Shown here: positions 36,822-48,295 of the stretch, in pieces
Layout: each line of letters starts with the position of its first letter
Position numbering within the stretch: the first letter of the stretch is position 1
NCBI RefSeq assembly: GCF_029784135.1
Contig: NC_073746.1
Span: 185,757,983-185,821,982, forward strand
Origin: Toxorhynchites rutilus septentrionalis
Taxonomy: Eukaryota; Arthropoda; Insecta; Diptera; Culicidae
Direction of reading: 5' to 3'
Length of the DNA: 64,000 nucleotides
Translations under genes and position numbers: made by a program
The notes under the pieces: generated by a model
Databases searched by the model: none
What the model was told of the DNA's origin: nothing
What the model saw: the letters and a program-made list of their open reading frames with translations, nothing else

Positions 36822-37080
36822 GGTCTTCGTAGCCACATTGGTTGATTACTAAGCGATCGTTCGTGAGTTCAAACTCCGTGCCCTCAAATGACCATATTTG
36901 TGTTGTTATAGAATAACTACGTCCACGCAACAATCATCAGCGATGGAGATTTGATCCACGGTCGATTGGAGAGCGATTCATCTAATACAACTCGGGCTGC
37001 TGTGCTATGAATAACACGGTTCCCGGAATAAATCGCACCAGAGAACAACTGCTACAGAAACAACCGCTCAGAAACAGTGT
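36822..37080 (+). mobile_element. tRNA-derived SINE, likely
   Basis: A degenerate A box (TAGCCACATTGG, 36830-36841) is followed 24 bases later by a good B box (GAGTTCAAACTCC, 36865-36877), as in pol III promoters of tRNA-derived SINEs. An unrelated body follows (about 36885-37080). The 3' end and target duplication are not clear. Confidence 0.5.
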
Positions 37081-38189
37081 AGTAGGCCAAAAGTATTGTG
37101 GCCCGGAAAAATATCATGGGTAGAATACGGCATGTGATACCGTGCGTGACCGACAGCGCGAAAGAGAACTAAGTATCCAGTAAAATTATTATTCTTTTCC
37201 ATCCCTATCCTGTTTCTTATCCAAACCTCTCCCTCTCTTCCGAAACGCAATATGTGGTGTCCGATACAACTACAGACAGCTCCGGAGTCCATCATAGATG
37301 CTGACCCCCATCACCCATGTCTGGTTTTCACAGTTTACTTCACGTCAATAACTCCACACGCAGGTATGGGCAAAATCGCATCGAAATTCGTTCAACAACA
37401 TTCATTTCACAGATAAAAACTCACCCTTCTATTCTCTGTTTATGCCTCACTTCATTTGAGACAGAAAACATTCCCCTATCATCTTCGCAATGTTCATACT
37501 CGAGTTAAACGGAAAAATACTGCCTCGATTCCGCTCAGAATTTGCCTTTCGGGATGACGTTAGATGGTGATAGAATCAAATTGGAAAGTTTTCCTTGAGC
37601 CAGCGAGTGTCTGTAAAATCATTCGTTTTTCACTCAATGAGCAATCATTGAGCATCGATCGCGGTAGTAAAATATAAGTAGATAGTTGAAATCGAGTTTT
37701 TTAACGCAAGTTATTGGTGAGAGGGAAGGTAGATTCATGTGCACTTGAATGCTGACAAGGAAAAGAGTACAAGGGAAATTAAAATCATACATACACGCAG
37801 ATTCAGTCTATTTTGATTCACTCGTTATTTTGTTTCGTGCGATCCTTCCAAGGGAGTATTCATTCATTGAATGTTGTTTTCCACTCTATGTTTTGTTATG
37901 TTCACTCTCAGTCTCGAATGAAAATGGTCGGAGAATAAAAAATGATTCATCGTGCAATCTCACGATTGCTTGCTGCATTCTTTTCGTCATGATTATTCCA
38001 AGCAGATACAAGAGTGATTTATAATTAGGTGTGGAGAAATAAGCGAATGAACTTTTCCATACTTGTCCATACGTATAAGACATCGATGAACGTAAACGTG
38101 ATTTTGAAAAAGTCGATTATGTTGCACTCAACTCATTTCTTCACGAAATCATTGGTCGGCCATTTGTCAAAGTAACAGTGTAGACGATG
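37081..38189. other. Intergenic, no recognised feature
   Basis: The short frames on both strands have no motifs, and I see no repeat shared with the rest of the window. Confidence 0.35.
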
Positions 38190-38560
38190 CTGTTAGTCGT
38201 TCCAATGAAACACTACGCGAATGCTTTGCCCTTTGCGTTCCGTTGTCGAGACCACGGCGAAACCCAGCTTGGTCTACTTCTCGTTTACTGTACCTTCGAC
38301 GCAGGCGGTCCAAGATGCTGAAATGGTACTCAGCTTGAAAATGTAACTCAGCAAAGCTGGAATTCAGACAAGCGAGTCGCCTCTATCGAAGCCATAACCG
38401 CTAACTGTATAGCAGGTACGTGACACGTATTCAGGACAACTTACGACGCCATCCGAAACAGTTCTGGAACTTCGTAAATTGAAAACGGAATGAAACGGGT
38501 CTTCCATCAAAAAGGAGCTATAGAAACACCAGTTGGCCAAAAGTTTCTGGAACAGACCAA
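38190..38560 (+). pseudogene. LINE fragment (endonuclease-RT linker), degenerate
   Basis: The plus strand reads SNETLRECFALCVPLSR, RNPAWSTSRLLYLRRRRSKM, EFRQASRLYR, then LYSRYVTRIQDNLRRHPKQF and WNFVN with stops between. This matches the linker between endonuclease and RT in Jockey/CR1-type LINEs (..RNP.W....L..L...R......YS.Y...I..NP..FW.F.N). No RT core is left. Confidence 0.6.
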
Positions 38561-38697
38561 ACTTTCCAATGATTCATATAAGTTCAATTTGAACGATAGA
38601 AAAGTTATGGGTCTATTAGTATGCCTATTCATACGCAGTAGTTTGTGACATTTAATTAATGTTGGGTCACATTTACATTTTCCAGAAACATATGATG

Positions 38698-39690
38698 CTA
38701 CGTTCTCACACGATGAGGAAGAAAGCGAGTTAAATTAAACCAGTTGTGTTTCACCGGTGGAGCGACGAAAAGTGTAGGAAGAGTAGTCACTGGAGTGTTG
38801 TGTACAATGTTCGAGTTACCATTAGGTTCATTAGCTGTACTAACCACTAATCCGGATGATCCTGCTCCAAGTTGAGGTACAGTAGGACGATTCTTTTTTG
38901 CGGCGTGATGTTTTACTTTCTTCCGTGTTAATAACACTGGTACAGTGGAGCTCGTCGAAGCCGCTTGTTGATTCAGCGGATGCCTCGCGTTGGTGGTAAC
39001 TAACGACAAGGGAGAGTTTTACAGAGGTGTAGCATATCACCCAGCAGCGGCTGGACATATACTAGTGTAGATATTACCAGTGGCAATAGAAGATGTAGCT
39101 AGCACAGGTGCTGGAATCTGTGATATTGCTAGTAGCTGAGCTCCAGTAGAACAATCCTTTCTTGTGGCATTATGTTTTCCTTGCTTCCTCATTGATGACG
39201 TTGGTGCAGTGGAGCTCGTCGAAGTCACTGTATGTTGATGATCGACTTCTGCAGTTCGCGGGTCCATCGTGTTGGTGGTAACTAGCGACAATGGAGAGTT
39301 TGACAGAGGTGTAGCATCAAGCCCAGCAGCGGCTGGACATATACTAGACTAAATATTATCTGCGACAATAGAATATGTTGCTGGCATGTTGAAGATAGTC
39401 CGTATTACTTGAACGTTCAGGATTGCGCAAACTCATTGGCGTGAGTTCTTCCGCGATATGCATGATCGGTAAGACTGTGCGATTGTTTCGATTTTTTGAT
39501 ACTTCGCTGTTATCCGCGCTTGAAGGGAATTTGGCTGAAACCGAGCGAAAGCTCATTACATGACGCAGTATCATTCATTCTAGTAGCTGGACATATACCA
39601 TTCTCAGCATTACCTGGTAAAACTATCAGACCCGATGTATCCCTTGATGCATCTACTCTTATTCGTTTTCCAATACGGGAAATTTTCTAC
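38698..39690 (-). pseudogene. Decayed coding sequence with about 281-bp internal repeats
   Basis: Two long minus frames (39291-39037 and 39009-38698) are homologous: each has NSPLSLVTTN, then a Thr/Ser-rich part with STSST and a basic K.KH.A.K block. The repeat period is about 281 bp (compare 39274-39346 with 38993-39065). A third, partial unit (GICPATRMNDTAS against SICPAAAGLDATPL) lies near 39600. In-frame stops between units show decay. No known family; it could be a relic of a repetitive extracellular or nuclear protein, or of a TE. Confidence 0.45.
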
Positions 39691-39886
39691 TCAACTAAAA
39701 AGTGTACACCGAGAACCACTAACCAATTTCGAATCGATCGAATCAATTTAATATATGATATTGACAAAACCTGTTGGGATCAAGCCTATTCCCCATGGTT
39801 ATCCCACTTTAACGGGTCCTTCAACGATATCTAGCCAAATTGAATGTGCTCCTCGAGCTAGCAATTATCAACATTTTCATGATATT

Positions 39887-40039
39887 GGGAGGCGATCTGG
39901 CGTAGTGGTAACATCCATGCTTCTCACGCTAAAGGTCACGAGTTCAATTCTCACTCCCGACATTCTTCCAAAAATGGAAGTAAAAAGCGACGAACCAGCC
40001 AAATGAGTTGAAAATCACTATAATACAGATAAAAAAAAA
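39887..40039 (+). mobile_element. Feilai-type tRNA-derived SINE, copy 1
   Basis: A pol III A box TGGCGTAGTGG and a B box CGAGTTCAATTCTC, a short body and an A-rich tail are flanked by a perfect 14-bp duplication ATTTTCATGATATT (39873-39886 and 40040-40053). It is nearly identical to the copy at 47856-48010. Confidence 0.9.
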
Positions 40040-40239
40040 ATTTTCATGATATTCAACCGAATACATGTAAATATCAGTTTTTTACCTTGGTAATTAGACA
40101 AGTAAAGGCTCGCACCTTACCGCTTTTATCCAGTAACCTCTAAGACTGGTCGTTCTTCATAGGAAGCATTACCAACCCCACGTTGGCTTGTGGATACTCC
40201 AGTGCTGAGAATCTCACGTGCCTTGCGTGCGTAGATTGA

Positions 40240-40710
40240 TGGTCACGTCTTTTTTTTTATATAGAGGTGAGGAACGCTCTACCAGCCTTATCTGAGAAGG
40301 GTTAACCCAGACAACGAGTGGGGATCTCACCTACAAAAACCAAGCCCTCTACTCGTTGCCTCATTCCCCCTGGGACCACATCTAGGCGACTACTTCAGGG
40401 GGCGAATGTGCTCATGCACTTCACGAATTTTCAACGCTTACTAGTCTTGATTCTTCTCTTTTTCTCAATATTGTTATTCACCATTCGTTTTTCTCTCCAC
40501 TGCGCTTATGTCCATTTGGCAGGCATCCATTTACCCGTCGAGACGTGAACCGATTAGGTAGTGCCCTCCATCATGACGCGCACTCCGTCACAGCTACTCT
40601 CGTGGGGCACACACCGGTTAGATGACATCCTCCTGGACTCTCACTCCACCTCAACCTTTTATTGTTCAATACACCGGTTACTTTCCATCTACAGCAGCCG
40701 TTTACCCATC
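40240..40710. repeat. Unclassified repeat hosting the LTR element, left part
   Basis: Sequence with GAACCGATTAGG and CGTCGAGACGTG words, continued after the LTR element at 44060-44230. There the 80-bp unit GTCGAGACGTG...CGTCACAGCCACCCTCG is repeated in tandem. The body (GTGAGGAACGCTCTACCAGC...) looks like part of a dispersed family, with no coding capacity seen. Confidence 0.5.
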
Positions 40711-40901
40711 TGTAGTGTTGCGCAGATTAACTTGGAAGGAGTACAATGAAAGACGTGAAGCCTGCCTGAATGCCCAAATACGAATGCCGTTGATTGCCGC
40801 TTTGAATGTGTATGTGGTGTACAATGTGTTTTTAATAGGGGTAGTAAATCAGATCCAAGATAAGTATAGTGAGAGATAGTTAATACGGTTGAGATACTAC
40901 A
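40711..40901 (-). repeat. 3' LTR of the non-autonomous gypsy element
   Basis: 191 bp with perfect ends TGTAGT...ACTACA. It matches the 5' LTR except for a few substitutions, an extra segment of about 17-20 bp at the 3' end of the 5' LTR, and the MITE inside that copy. Confidence 0.88.
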
Positions 40902-41130
40902 TTCACTTTTTCCTTTTTTCATTTTATTGTTCATTAACATGACTTTGAAATGTAATCTAACTTTATCAACTAATACGTAATTTCATGTATAAACTAGATG
41001 TCACGTGTTTTTTTCGGGTCCAAACTGCAATGACCAAACAACTATCAATTTCTCAAGCTAGGTTAATAGCGAAATCGCGTCATAAATAAATAGTCAGTTT
41101 TCTCCGAATTTTGGCGTCCGAAACCACGAT

Positions 41131-42741
41131 TTATTTCCGGCTTATCTGCATCTGATTAAGTGTCATCCGTTGACGAAGCGTGGCCCTAGTTCTTACCCCA
41201 GTCACACCAAAAACGCATTCGCTATCATTCATGGTATTCATGTGCTGCTGGTGAAACTTTTCCAGTCGCAATTCATGTTTATTTTCTTCTCTTCTAAACA
41301 ACATTATATTATCGAAGGAAACAACAAATCCGTCAAATCCATTCAAACCCTGTTCCTTCGATTCCTGTAACAGTTCAAGCGCACAGTTTATACCAATCTT
41401 CAGTCGAGTATAAGGAACTTCGGTGTCTTCGAGTATTCTCAGTTTACTGCATCTATTGTCTTCAATCTCATTCACGGGAGCGCCAATTCGCAAAACTCTC
41501 ATGGTCACTGCAGTGTCACTGCCGACCAATATTTTACCATTTCCCTTTACCACGTAGAAATCCGCCTCGTCGCTCATATTACCCAATTTGAGCTTTGTAC
41601 TGAATGCACCAAGCAATGAAAGCGTTCGTCCTTCATAGGTTTTGAATATCATAGATGTCACACGTCGTTGGTTCGATACAATAACTTTGTTGTCTTTTAA
41701 TTGTTCCCAATTTGACTGGCTCATTAGATTATATTTGCAACCCGAGTCAATAATCGCAGACACAAATACTCCACCAATCTCACACTGTACTTCATTATTT
41801 TTGTCGCAGGGAGTCACATTGAAAATGTAATCTGTTTTCTTATCAAATGAATCTCCAACAACGTGCTTTACAATATGTGAATTGCTATCTGTTCTTGGAT
41901 CAGTCTTGGAAGCTCTTTCGGTACTTGGACGTTCGAATCTGCGGTAGCCATCCGATCTAATCAATTGCCTACTACGACACTTTTTAGCAAAGTGATCCCT
42001 ACCATCACATTTGTTGCACATTTTCCCCTTCGCTGGACACTTGTCATCTTTAGCCAGATGCCCGAAGTAGCCACAACGATGGCATTCATACTGCCCCGAT
42101 CCAGAAAACCGCTTTCTTTTGTCTGAAGATATCATCTCGACTTTGTTGATATCACTAATGTGTGATTTTATTGTGTCTCCATTGGTAAACGATTTCTCTT
42201 GCTGGATGACAGTCTCAAAAATCTTAGCCATGCTCAGAGCTTCCTCAAGACTAACATCACCTTGTTTCAATAAATCACGGTCCATTCTGTCTCTAAAGCC
42301 ACAACGTTCCGCTTGAACCCTCAATCTGAGAGTAAACGCATCGATATTTTCACCAGCTTTTTGTTTCATCTGCTGGAACAAATGACGCTCGTACGTGAAA
42401 TTCTCTTTCGGCAAGAAAAATACATTCAGCTTCGCTTTGGCTTCATTGAAACTGGTCATGTTTGGCGTATAATGCTCTACCTTTAGCAGCGGCCCACGCA
42501 TGTTCACTTCTGGTAATTCCGGCAAAGTATCATATAACTGCTGTATACTTGGCCCGGCATAGTGAAGCAGAAGATCTTTCTTCCAGTCCTCGTCCTCTAT
42601 ACGACTAGCTCGTATCATCGCTTCAAAAGATCTCAGCCACTTACGCCATTCAATGCCAACGTCATCACTGTAAGAAGCATAATCAAATGCATTTAGTTGT
42701 AGTCCCATCGTTCGAATCATTTCTGCAAGTAATCGAAACAA
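41131..42741 (-). CDS. Gag-protease with C-terminal RT scrap, intact 536-aa frame
   Basis: The N-terminal half is a gypsy-type capsid region (RHLFQQMKQKAGENIDAF). Two CCHC knuckles follow near residues 215-255: CHRCGYFGHLAKDDKC and CNKCDGRDHFAKKC. The aspartic protease has its catalytic site in IIDSGCKYNLM (DSG), with a second conserved block ILVGSDTAVTM. From about residue 420 the sequence resembles RT (YTRLKIGINCALELLQ, then VVSFDNIMLF, then LRLEKF, then CVFGVTGV), but the catalytic DD pair is changed to DN and the palm is incomplete, followed by an out-of-frame tail. The first ATG (42741) overlaps a possible acceptor TTGCAG at about 42720, so translation may instead start at the next Met. 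An open frame of this length in a deleted element is notable. Confidence 0.85.
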   Translation of the reverse strand: MFRLLAEMIRTMGLQLNAFDYASYSDDVGIEWRKWLRSFEAMIRASRIEDEDWKKDLLLHYAGPSIQQLYDTLPELPEVNMRGPLLKVEHYTPNMTSFNEAKAKLNVFFLPKENFTYERHLFQQMKQKAGENIDAFTLRLRVQAERCGFRDRMDRDLLKQGDVSLEEALSMAKIFETVIQQEKSFTNGDTIKSHISDINKVEMISSDKRKRFSGSGQYECHRCGYFGHLAKDDKCPAKGKMCNKCDGRDHFAKKCRSRQLIRSDGYRRFERPSTERASKTDPRTDSNSHIVKHVVGDSFDKKTDYIFNVTPCDKNNEVQCEIGGVFVSAIIDSGCKYNLMSQSNWEQLKDNKVIVSNQRRVTSMIFKTYEGRTLSLLGAFSTKLKLGNMSDEADFYVVKGNGKILVGSDTAVTMRVLRIGAPVNEIEDNRCSKLRILEDTEVPYTRLKIGINCALELLQESKEQGLNGFDGFVVSFDNIMLFRREENKHELRLEKFHQQHMNTMNDSECVFGVTGVRTRATLRQRMTLNQMQISRK

Positions 42742-43141
42742 AACAAACTTGTCTCAATGCAATTATATTATACATCCATCATTCGCAGACTAAGCATTTT
42801 CGCATGATCTTATGTCACAGTTCTTTCAAATATTACAATTTTCAATGGTCAAACAGAACATATACGTCACGCAAATTCGTGAGATACAAAATGATGCACC
42901 AGATTTCAATTTGATCTATCATATGTCCTATTCCGTTTATTCCGACTTGCATTATACCAACTGTCAGACTTAATCCAGTGTGAAACTATGGGTAACATAC
43001 ATTTTCGTATTAATAACGCATTTCACGCACACGTTCTTGAATCCTGATATATACTATTAAACATCTCACACTTGTTCTGTTACAGTTTCCTTTTTTTTCT
43101 TCCAATGCAATATACAAAAATTTGCTAAGAACAAAGCCATT

Positions 43142-43412
43142 CGCATTTAAGCGTCCGCTCATATAAGAAATTCCGTTCACTAATATAGAAAACACGTGCT
43201 CTTTGGCAGAATGGAATCAGCATTTTAAACCACGCATTTAAGCGAATGATCCATTGCAAAACTCTGCACTGCTACTTTTTCTTGCTCTTACGCAAAATAA
43301 AATCAGACTCCGCATTTAAGCGATGGATCCCTCACAAAATTCAACACTGCAGCCATTTTCCTTGCACTTTCGCAAGATGAAATCAGGCATTTTCAGCATC
43401 GCATTTAAGCAA
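43142..43412 (-). repeat. Leader tandem repeats of the gypsy element
   Basis: A near-palindrome CGCATTTAAGCG occurs at 43142, 43233 and 43311, and with two changes at 43401, spaced 78-91 bp. The sequence between is also related (TTGCACTTTCGCAAGATGAAATCAG-type). This lies between the primer-binding site and gag, where packaging or expression signals usually sit. Confidence 0.7.
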
Positions 43413-43524
43413 CTGATTTCTCATCTTCTTTTCGATGCGCAGATTGATCCTTGATTTCAATTTCTGCCATTTTTCGAAGTAAAATGCTTACCCATTGAAC
43501 TTTCCATTTTCTTCGTCGCCAAAA

Positions 43525-44059
43525 TGTTGTGTTACGGGAAATACGTTGTTGCGCAGATTAACTTGAAAGGAGTACAATGAAAGACGTGAAGCCTGCCTGA
43601 ATGCCTAAATACAAATGCCGTTGATTGCCGCTTTGAATGTGTATGTGGTGGACAATGTGTTTTTAACAGGGGTTAGACATCAATTGAATATAGGCTACCC
43701 AAAATCAAAATCAACATGGCGTCATTTGTTTACCAACATATCTTTTACGAGCATTGAAATCGAAAAATGCGCTGCTTTATTCTAACTGCATGAGCGATTT
43801 TTATGTTTCGGTTTCACATGGAGGTGTTCACATTTAACATGGAGTTTAAAGTTAGTCACTATTCGACTATATAACCGGACCGAGTTGTAAACAACAGTAA
43901 TTGATAGAACCAAAATGTCAGTGAACCGCAGCAATATTGGGTACACTGGCAATATGAGGGATTTGACGTTTTAGTCGTACCCCTGGTTTTTAATAGGTGT
44001 AGTAAATCAGATCCAAGATAAGTATAGTGAGAGGTAGTTAATACGGTTGAGATACTACA
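43525..44059 (-). repeat. 5' LTR, interrupted by a MITE
   Basis: It is the counterpart of 40711-40901, split by the insertion at 43667-43985. Its left end reads TGTTGTGTTACGGGAAATAC instead of TGTAGTG, so the two LTR ends differ by a small indel. Confidence 0.85.
43667..43985. mobile_element. 319-bp hAT MITE in the 5' LTR
   Basis: The ends CAGGGGTTAGAC and (inverted) CAGGGGTACGAC start with the hAT-like CAGGG. The flanks are a perfect 8-bp duplication GTTTTTAA (43659-43666 and 43986-43993). Removing it restores an LTR matching the 3' LTR. It inserted after the retroelement. Confidence 0.9.
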
Positions 44060-44230
44060 CCATCGAGACGTGTACCGATTAGGAATTGCCCTCCAACTTG
44101 ACACACAATCTGTCACAGCCACCCTCGCGGGATTTCTCACCGGTCGAGACGTGAACCGATTAGGAAGCGCCATCCAACTTGACGCGCGCCCGTCACAGCC
44201 ACCCTCGCAGGATTTCTCAAGGATTTTTAT
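44060..44230. repeat. Unclassified host repeat, right part
   Basis: Two tandem units of about 85 bp (GTCGAGACGTG...CGATTAGGAA...TTGACRCR...CCACCCTCGC) continue the repeat interrupted at 40710. Confidence 0.6.
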
Positions 44231-44492
44231 TACGATTCGTTGGAACCATTGGATTTTTTATCTAATGGACGTAGCAACCTCCTGAGCAACATGCTTCCCG
44301 CGTTTGCACAATATGTAAAGAACATTATCGCAGCATAACTCGCTGATCGATTCTTACGAGCGGTTGGAGAAATTTGGAAAACCCACTATGAGGATGACTA
44401 CCTCGATAAAAACCACCAGAGTTTTGAGAATATATTCGCTTTAAATTTTAATTTTCACATGATGCGTGAGCAGCATCGGTGGTCGTCTTCTT

Positions 44493-44848
44493 AAGGTGGC
44501 CGTACACTGTTTGCCCGGAGGTCAAATATTTGATATTTTTTGACAGATAAGGTTTGATTTGATATTTGTACAAACACTATTTTGTTTGCCACTCTTCAAT
44601 TTTAAACAGTAGTAAACAATATCAAACACCGAACATGGAAAAAAATCAACTGAAATATCCAAGGTAACCTAACCATGTACCGACAGGTTCGAAGAACAGA
44701 CTGAAAAAATATTTTAGGCATCCAATAACTGAATATTTGCTTGTCGTGTTTTGTGTAGAATATATTTGATCAGTACACGTTGACCAAATTTTATCTGTCA
44801 AAAAGAGTCAAATATTTGGCTTCGGCCAAACAGTGTATTAGCACCCTT
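44493..44848. mobile_element. 356-bp MITE
   Basis: Terminal inverted repeats of about 60 bp: left AAGGTGGCCGTACACTGTTT with TCAAATATTTGA and TTGACAGATAA; right (inverted) AAGGGTGCTAATACACTGTT with the same inner boxes. The target duplication is not certain; a TTA-type PIF/Harbinger target is possible. Confidence 0.75.
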
Positions 44849-45752
44849 AGAATCGAACTAGTTATTTACAAAAAGGCACATGGAATTGAGCGTTGCTCCT
44901 TCGATGACCACTTTTATTGACCACGCTTGGGAGTCTTACTTTACAATAGAATCCAGCGTTGTTTGCGATGACGCACAAATTACGTAACGCTAAAAATGCG
45001 ATTTTTAGAGCTAACTATTCCCCTGCATACCCAAAATGTTTTGTTTCCAGTTCCGGGTCTCTTGTTTTAAGTTTTTCATCCAAGTGAGATTCCCCATGAT
45101 CATGATGAAGTATTGAACCTGCTTATTCCCGGGAGAGAGGGGCAATACGATGTTCAACTCAGTTGGAAGCACTGCGTGCTAGAGTATCTGTAGCAACTAA
45201 TATCAAGATTCGACTGATTAAAATGATAAATCGAAAATATCTGTGACCTTTTTAAAACGAGGGTTCTCGTCTGGTCCTCCATCTAGATTAATTCTGATTA
45301 CTGGCTTGATTATTCCTTGAAACTGAATAATCTTGAATTCAGAAAGCTTGCACACCTTTTTAAAATTGAGCTCATGAGAAAATACGTTCGGAGAACAATA
45401 CTTCCTTCCTGAATGATTCGAACGTACAATGGACCCCTGTATTGAACTGTTTCAGCATTATCGAGGTGCTCTAGGTGAGGCACGCCACGAGGCGCAATTC
45501 CATCCATTCGTCTTGATCCATTGTACAAGTCAATGGACAACAACAATGGATGTGGCAATTGTTAGTACTTGCGCATTTTTTTTTTCAAACATCGAAAAAA
45601 CTTTTTGAGAACTCGCTAATTGGAATCCTCGTACGCTCGTAAGAATAACGAATCATTGTTAGATTCATGTATGAATCAGTATATTCGATTTTTGATACAT
45701 TGGCTTCGATACTAAAATGCAACAAATAAACATCACAAACAATTTAAAGTAA
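44849..45752. other. Intergenic, with one dispersed repeat and an unknown frame
   Basis: 45010-45180 is a diverged copy of 14665-14835. A minus frame at 45558-45310 (PLLLSIDLYNGSRRMDGIAP, GPLYVRIIQEGSIVLRTYF) is unrecognised and may be chance or a relic. Confidence 0.35.
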
Positions 45753-45758
45753 TTTATT
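45753..45758 (-). terminator. PCNA polyadenylation signal
   Basis: AATAAA on the minus strand, about 80 nt beyond the PCNA stop codon. Confidence 0.6.
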
Positions 45759-45838
45759 ATGATAATATTAAAGACAAAATGGTTTGTTTCCTTATCGTAC
45801 ATAATTAGGTGTATAATTTACACACAGTGCAGTTGCGC

Positions 45839-46695
<857 letters not shown>

Positions 46696-47295
46696 TCACA
46701 ATGTGTTAAATTACATTGCTTGCCACAGTAAACAATATGTGCTACCTACAATTATTATTGAACAAAGCCTACAAAGCGAATTACAACGTCAACTGCTGAG
46801 GAAATCACAAATACAGGTCTTTACTTGAATGAAACTCGATATGAAATGAATGAAATCCGGAATTTTGTGGGAAACGATGGGTGATGCGACGCAAAAATAC
46901 GCGCGAAGTCAACAGATGGGAGCCGATGTCAAAGCTGATGTACATTGCGCGGTTGCAGGGATGCCAAGTGTTTTTTTCTCAACTTATTCTTATAAGCGCC
47001 TGAACCAAAATGTTAAATGTTATGAACAATGTTTGATAAATCATACAATGTTCGCTCTAGTTTATATTGTAGATTATGCATATATGTATAATATACTACA
47101 GTAAAATTCGCAGTTGTTAAAGTAAACATATATGTACATATGGATATTTTGTGAATAATAGGGAGATGTAAATTTGTGACAGTGGGGAAGTACGAGTAGT
47201 AACTAAATGCAGGGGATAGTAACTTCAAGCAAAAAAGTGGGACCAATTCGAGATTGCTTTTATGTAAACAGTGAACTTTTTTTACACTCTAAAGC

Positions 47296-47807
47296 GGACC
47301 TTACACGGTCAACTTTATTGACAATATGATGACATTTGAGAGCATAATGACAGCTGAACATGGCCGAAATTAGTATTCTATGTGAATGCAAATTACTTTT
47401 TTTCTGCAAGTGGTGAGAAGTCCCATACGAAAATTATGTCTGAAATTGACGTTATATTATAATAATACATTTTAGTAGGAATATCTGAAAATTCAGGGGA
47501 AATAGGTTAAGTTAAGGTTAGGACTACGCGCTTCAACTAATTAAATAATACCAAGTAGATATTTTCATTCAAATCTTACCAATTGAAAATTGCCTTTTAG
47601 CCTTCTAATCTGATAGAGAATAGTTTGGATCCCAAACTCAAATGTCGCCACTAGCCATCGCGGATATTTTCGTTGTCTCGGGTTGAGGGCGATATTGACC
47701 GTGTAAGGTGGAAAAATATTGATTGAGGTTAGATCAGATGTTGAAAGCCTAGCTGTCACGATATTGAAGACACTTATTGTCAATCCGGTTGATCGTGTAA
47801 GGTGCCC
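47296..47807. mobile_element. 512-bp MITE upstream of PCNA
   Basis: The ends GGACCTTACACGGTCAAC and (inverted) GGGCACCTTACACGATCAAC, followed by ATTGACAATA on both sides, form an imperfect TIR of about 35 bp. The interior is non-coding. Target duplication not resolved. Confidence 0.7.
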
Positions 47808-47855
47808 ATAAAAATTGCACCGACTTGCACTGCCAACTGAATGATATTGTCAATT

Positions 47856-48010
47856 GAGGAGGCGATCTGGCGTAGTGGTAACATCCATGCCTCTCACGCT
47901 AAAGGTCACGAGTTCAATTCTCATTCCCGACATTCTTACTAAAATGGAAGTAAAAGTGACGAACCAGCCAAATGAGTTGAAAATCACTATAATACAGATA
48001 AAAAAAAAAA
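47856..48010 (+). mobile_element. Feilai-type SINE, copy 2
   Basis: Same A box, B box and A-rich tail as the copy at 39887. The target duplication is ATATTGTCAATT (47844-47855 and 48011-48022). Confidence 0.9.
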
Positions 48011-48068
48011 ATATTGTCAATTTGTGCGAGATGCCTCAAAACAGCTGGGAATAAATATTGTATATATA

Positions 48069-48295
48069 CAGTAAGTTACATTTAATGCGACGTTTAGATA
48101 ATTGGACAGACCTGTAATGTGACACGTTTAATTGGACATTTTTGTAAACATCGAGTTCGGGGCCCAAATTATGGCACCACATTAAAGTTGCCACCAGACG
48201 TCCACTCACATCGCCATATTCAACTACAGGCCAAAATCGCTTCCAAAGCGACACTGAGTTGTGCCTCGGCATGTAGTATTAAATTTAAATTACTG
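48069..48295 (-). mobile_element. TA-flanked MITE, family copy 1
   Basis: The ends CAGTAAGTTACATTTAAT and (inverted) CAGTAATTTAAATTTAAT lie between TA dinucleotides (48067-48068 and 48296-48297), as for Tc1/mariner MITEs. The interior is the reverse complement of the element at 48866-49118. Confidence 0.8.

Larger units (their letters stand above)
40711..44059 (-). mobile_element. Non-autonomous Ty3/gypsy element, complete with LTRs and TSDs
   Basis: 3.35 kb in length and flanked by a 5-bp duplication CCATC (40706-40710 and 44060-44064). The LTRs start TGTAGTATCTCAACCG. A primer-binding site beginning TGGCGACG abuts the 5' LTR (43521-43511), and a purine tract GAAAAAAGGAAAAAGTGAA abuts the 3' LTR (40920-40902). 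The only long frame is gag-protease fused to a scrap of RT; polymerase core, RNase H and integrase are missing, so mobility would need proteins from a relative. Confidence 0.9.

Noticed and set aside
41131..42741. Domesticated gag gene of the host
   Set aside because: LTRs, primer site, purine tract and a perfect target duplication surround it, so it is an ordinary, though deleted, retrotransposon.
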